Of a DNA stretch of 63,440 bases, positions 61,710-63,440 are shown piece after piece. Source of the stretch: Pirellulales bacterium. GTDB taxonomy: Bacteria > Planctomycetota > Planctomycetia > Pirellulales > Thermoguttaceae. The notes below the pieces were generated by a model. The model was not told the DNA's origin. It saw only the letters and a program-made list of their open reading frames with translations, and searched no databases. The position numbers were made by a program, and so were the translations under genes. Numbering within the stretch: position 1 is the stretch's first letter; every line of letters begins with the position of its first letter. The stretch spans positions 1 to 63,440 of the forward strand of contig JAFGPV010000211.1 in NCBI GenBank assembly GCA_016936015.1, given 5' to 3'.

Positions 61710-63254
61710 TCAAACTCTGCGATTCCGACACAGCCAAACGCAGGTCAGCAAGCCCATCGCAGCGATACCGATCATCACGACTGAAGACGGTTCAGGAACC
61801 GCAATGCTGTTGACTGTTAAAGTCATCGACTCGTTCGAGGGGTATCCGGCGATCCATCCTTGGCCCCAAATTCCGATGTGATAAATTGTCCCGAAACTGT
61901 AACCCGTCTTGAAGGTTGCAGTTGACTCGCCAACGAGGTTTCCGTCGTTAAAAACATCAACGGTAAGGATACGTGTATTCGGGTCGTAGGTACCCATCAG
62001 GTCGTAGTCTGTCCCCACATTCAGATCAATACCCGCGCCGTAGTCGGAGTGAACATCGGTTTTTACACGTGCATATCCAAAGGGGTAACCACCCGAATAT
62101 CCAAATTCGAAGACCACTCCGCCACCACCATAGTAGAAATCACTATAGTTCGTTAGGCCGAAGCAGCCATAAGCCGCAGCGGCCGGATTCAGGGAATCAA
62201 TACGAAAATGCGTCGCAAACGAATTATTACCGTTTTCATCGAGCGAAGGCGATCCCACCGATCGATAGGACGCGCTGCCATTGTGACCGCGCGCAATAGT
62301 TGCAGTCAGACTGTGGTCAAGGTAATCGTACACAAACGAGGAGGAGTCGACTCCGTTTGCTGTGAAGCGACCTTCCAAGACAGGATCCGTAGAAAAATCC
62401 TCGCTGATAAACGCGCCGATGGCCTCCGATCCAAGGCATAAAAAGAAAGCAACTGCCGCTATCCCTGGCAAGGTTTGCGGTGGCCCAGAACTGAAGAAAA
62501 GAGTAGTCGTAAAACGGAGAATCGAATATATATTCTCATGACCATATAGACATAAAAGACCAACAATCGCAATGAATACCATGCTCAAAAAGGAAGGTTC
62601 CGGCACTGAAACCAAGCTGACATCGTCGATATACCATGCCCCTATTCCACCAGCGCCAACACCAAAAGATCGAAGTTTATCGAAATAGTTGGTTCCATAG
62701 TAATTTGTCGGCAAGCCTGATCGAGAGAAAAGGTTGTTGCCTTCAACATCACGGATGGTATACCCCCAGATTTTGTTTGACATATCTATGTCATAGATAA
62801 ATTCATACCATTTACCTGATTGATAAGGGATACCCGTGGTCCCGCCGCCGTGGAAAGTGCCATCATCCCAAAAACCAACTGAGCATGGTGTGTAATAGCC
62901 TGATGCTTGAAGATCAAAAGGCGTTATTATCTGATTGGTTTGCTCTGCTCGAGAAAACCCTCTCAATTGATATAATTCAGAGTTGCATGATGGAAAAGAT
63001 GTATTTAATGTAGTTTGCTCAATATAAACATTATCTTCGAGACGAACACATTTTGTTCCGACAGCGGCAACGGAGTCTGTAACGTAAGCCGCAGGATGAG
63101 AGCCCAGATTCCATCCTACCGGAATCTCGCCAACGGTGTCGTTTTCAAATGTAAAATTATAAATTGTTGTACCGTATAAATTCTGAATTCCCCCACAAAA
63201 AACAACAACTATTCCGAGAATAGAAAAAACTTTTTGAAATACATGAAACGGCAT
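61710..63254 (-). CDS. Fused double PEP-CTERM protein with an internal sorting signal
   Basis: 514 residues; GAGGTGATAT just before the ATG is a strong ribosome site. First half: signal peptide, then NFTFENDTVGEIPVGWN and a beta-sandwich-like region, closing with VSVPEPSFLSMVFIAIVGLL (about 215-235), a PEP-CTERM motif whose basic tail is replaced by CLYGHENIYSILRF. Without a stop it runs into LPGIAAVAFFLCLGSEAIGA (about 262-281), which looks like a second signal peptide, then a second exported domain and the final AVPEPSSVVMIGIAAMGLLT with CRNRRV. Two adjacent PEP-CTERM genes seem to have joined. Fold or cargo role unknown. Confidence 0.8.
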   Translation of the reverse strand: MPFHVFQKVFSILGIVVVFCGGIQNLYGTTIYNFTFENDTVGEIPVGWNLGSHPAAYVTDSVAAVGTKCVRLEDNVYIEQTTLNTSFPSCNSELYQLRGFSRAEQTNQIITPFDLQASGYYTPCSVGFWDDGTFHGGGTTGIPYQSGKWYEFIYDIDMSNKIWGYTIRDVEGNNLFSRSGLPTNYYGTNYFDKLRSFGVGAGGIGAWYIDDVSLVSVPEPSFLSMVFIAIVGLLCLYGHENIYSILRFTTTLFFSSGPPQTLPGIAAVAFFLCLGSEAIGAFISEDFSTDPVLEGRFTANGVDSSSFVYDYLDHSLTATIARGHNGSASYRSVGSPSLDENGNNSFATHFRIDSLNPAAAAYGCFGLTNYSDFYYGGGGVVFEFGYSGGYPFGYARVKTDVHSDYGAGIDLNVGTDYDLMGTYDPNTRILTVDVFNDGNLVGESTATFKTGYSFGTIYHIGIWGQGWIAGYPSNESMTLTVNSIAVPEPSSVVMIGIAAMGLLTCVWLCRNRRV

Positions 63255-63289
63255 ATATCACCTCGAAAAGGAAAAAAATACTGTGCGGA

Positions 63290-63314
63290 CAGGGGGACCT
63301 GCACCTGTCCCCCC
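63290..63314. repeat. GGGGGAC...GTCCCCC palindrome
   Basis: GGGGGAC (63292-63298) pairs with GTCCCCC (63307-63313), with CTGCACCT between. It lies 38 bases upstream of the fused PEP-CTERM gene. The GGGAC/GTCCC core is like that of the element at 32006-32049, but the rest differs. Confidence 0.6.
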
Positions 63315-63440
63315 GCCGCTGTTTTGTTCTCCTGCCCGCCTCTATAGCCAAGATTGTTGGTGTCCGTTCGGTAAACTCCATCTTCAATCTTGTCGGCTAA
63401 TTTGTCAAGATTGGGCCATCGCAACTTGCATACAGGAGAA

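Noticed and set aside
63209-63424. Minus-strand frame starting MRWPNLDKLADKIEDG at the right edge
   Set aside because: It overlaps the leader and start of the fused PEP-CTERM gene and crosses a palindrome. It might be the tail of a decayed gene but cannot be supported within the window.

Overview
The window reads as chromosomal DNA of a planctomycete-type bacterium. Pointers are the PEP-CTERM sorting tails on several exported proteins, a TIGR03790/dockerin/PEP-CTERM protein, a BBP7-like barrel, URO-D-fold and Gfo/Idh proteins beside large secreted glycosidases, an extended acyl carrier protein, and many short palindromic repeats between genes. Core genes are GC-rich. The restriction-modification island (about 1.8-5.1 kb) and the PEP-CTERM region (about 54.5-63.3 kb) look AT-richer. 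No rRNA, tRNA or CRISPR array was seen.

Layout. 0-1.7 kb: 3' end of pepD and fabI. 1.8-5.1 kb: a Vsr / DUF4928-like / 5-cytosine methyltransferase island. 5.2-9.0 kb: etfB-etfA-acyl-CoA dehydrogenase operon. 9.2-11.7 kb: a broken Tat-exported gene, a REP-associated tyrosine transposase (RAYT) flanked by its own REP sequences, and an lpxK carrying REP sequence inside and at its end. 11.8-17.7 kb: a secreted glycosidase-like protein, a TPR protein, a flagellin and a bacteriohemerythrin. 17.9-32.5 kb: a probable carbohydrate-use region with an SSS symporter and small partner, two URO-D-fold proteins, a Gfo/Idh/MocA oxidoreductase, a GH127-like enzyme and a 1814-residue internally duplicated secreted protein. 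32.8-35.0 kb: a receiver protein and three tandem Hsp20 genes. 35.3-39.3 kb: a fatty-acid/polyketide-like set (hotdog dehydratase, FabG, long ACP, second hotdog dehydratase, FabF). 40.5-50.9 kb: an M90/MtfA peptidase-TPR protein, a beta-helix protein, a MazEF-type toxin-antitoxin pair with a probably leaderless promoter, a GTPase, a receiver-PP2C phosphatase and a PAS histidine kinase. 51-53.5 kb: an omptin-like and a BBP7-like outer-membrane barrel sharing a Cys-rich N-terminus. 53.8-63.3 kb: a HAD phosphatase, four or five PEP-CTERM proteins, and a sugar permease plus ribokinase.

The most striking signal is the number of unrelated short palindromic elements in gaps between genes, together with three places where such elements lie in frame inside coding sequences (lpxK, the 1814-residue protein, the MtfA-TPR protein). 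This resembles the Rickettsia palindromic elements known to enter proteins. One family, REP sequences starting GGGGTCAGAGCGTCAGT, has its likely mobiliser (the RAYT) in this window. In the 1814-residue protein the second tandem copy lacks the element, which gives an internal comparison.

All calls come from reading the sequence and from recalled family features. No database search or folding program was run.
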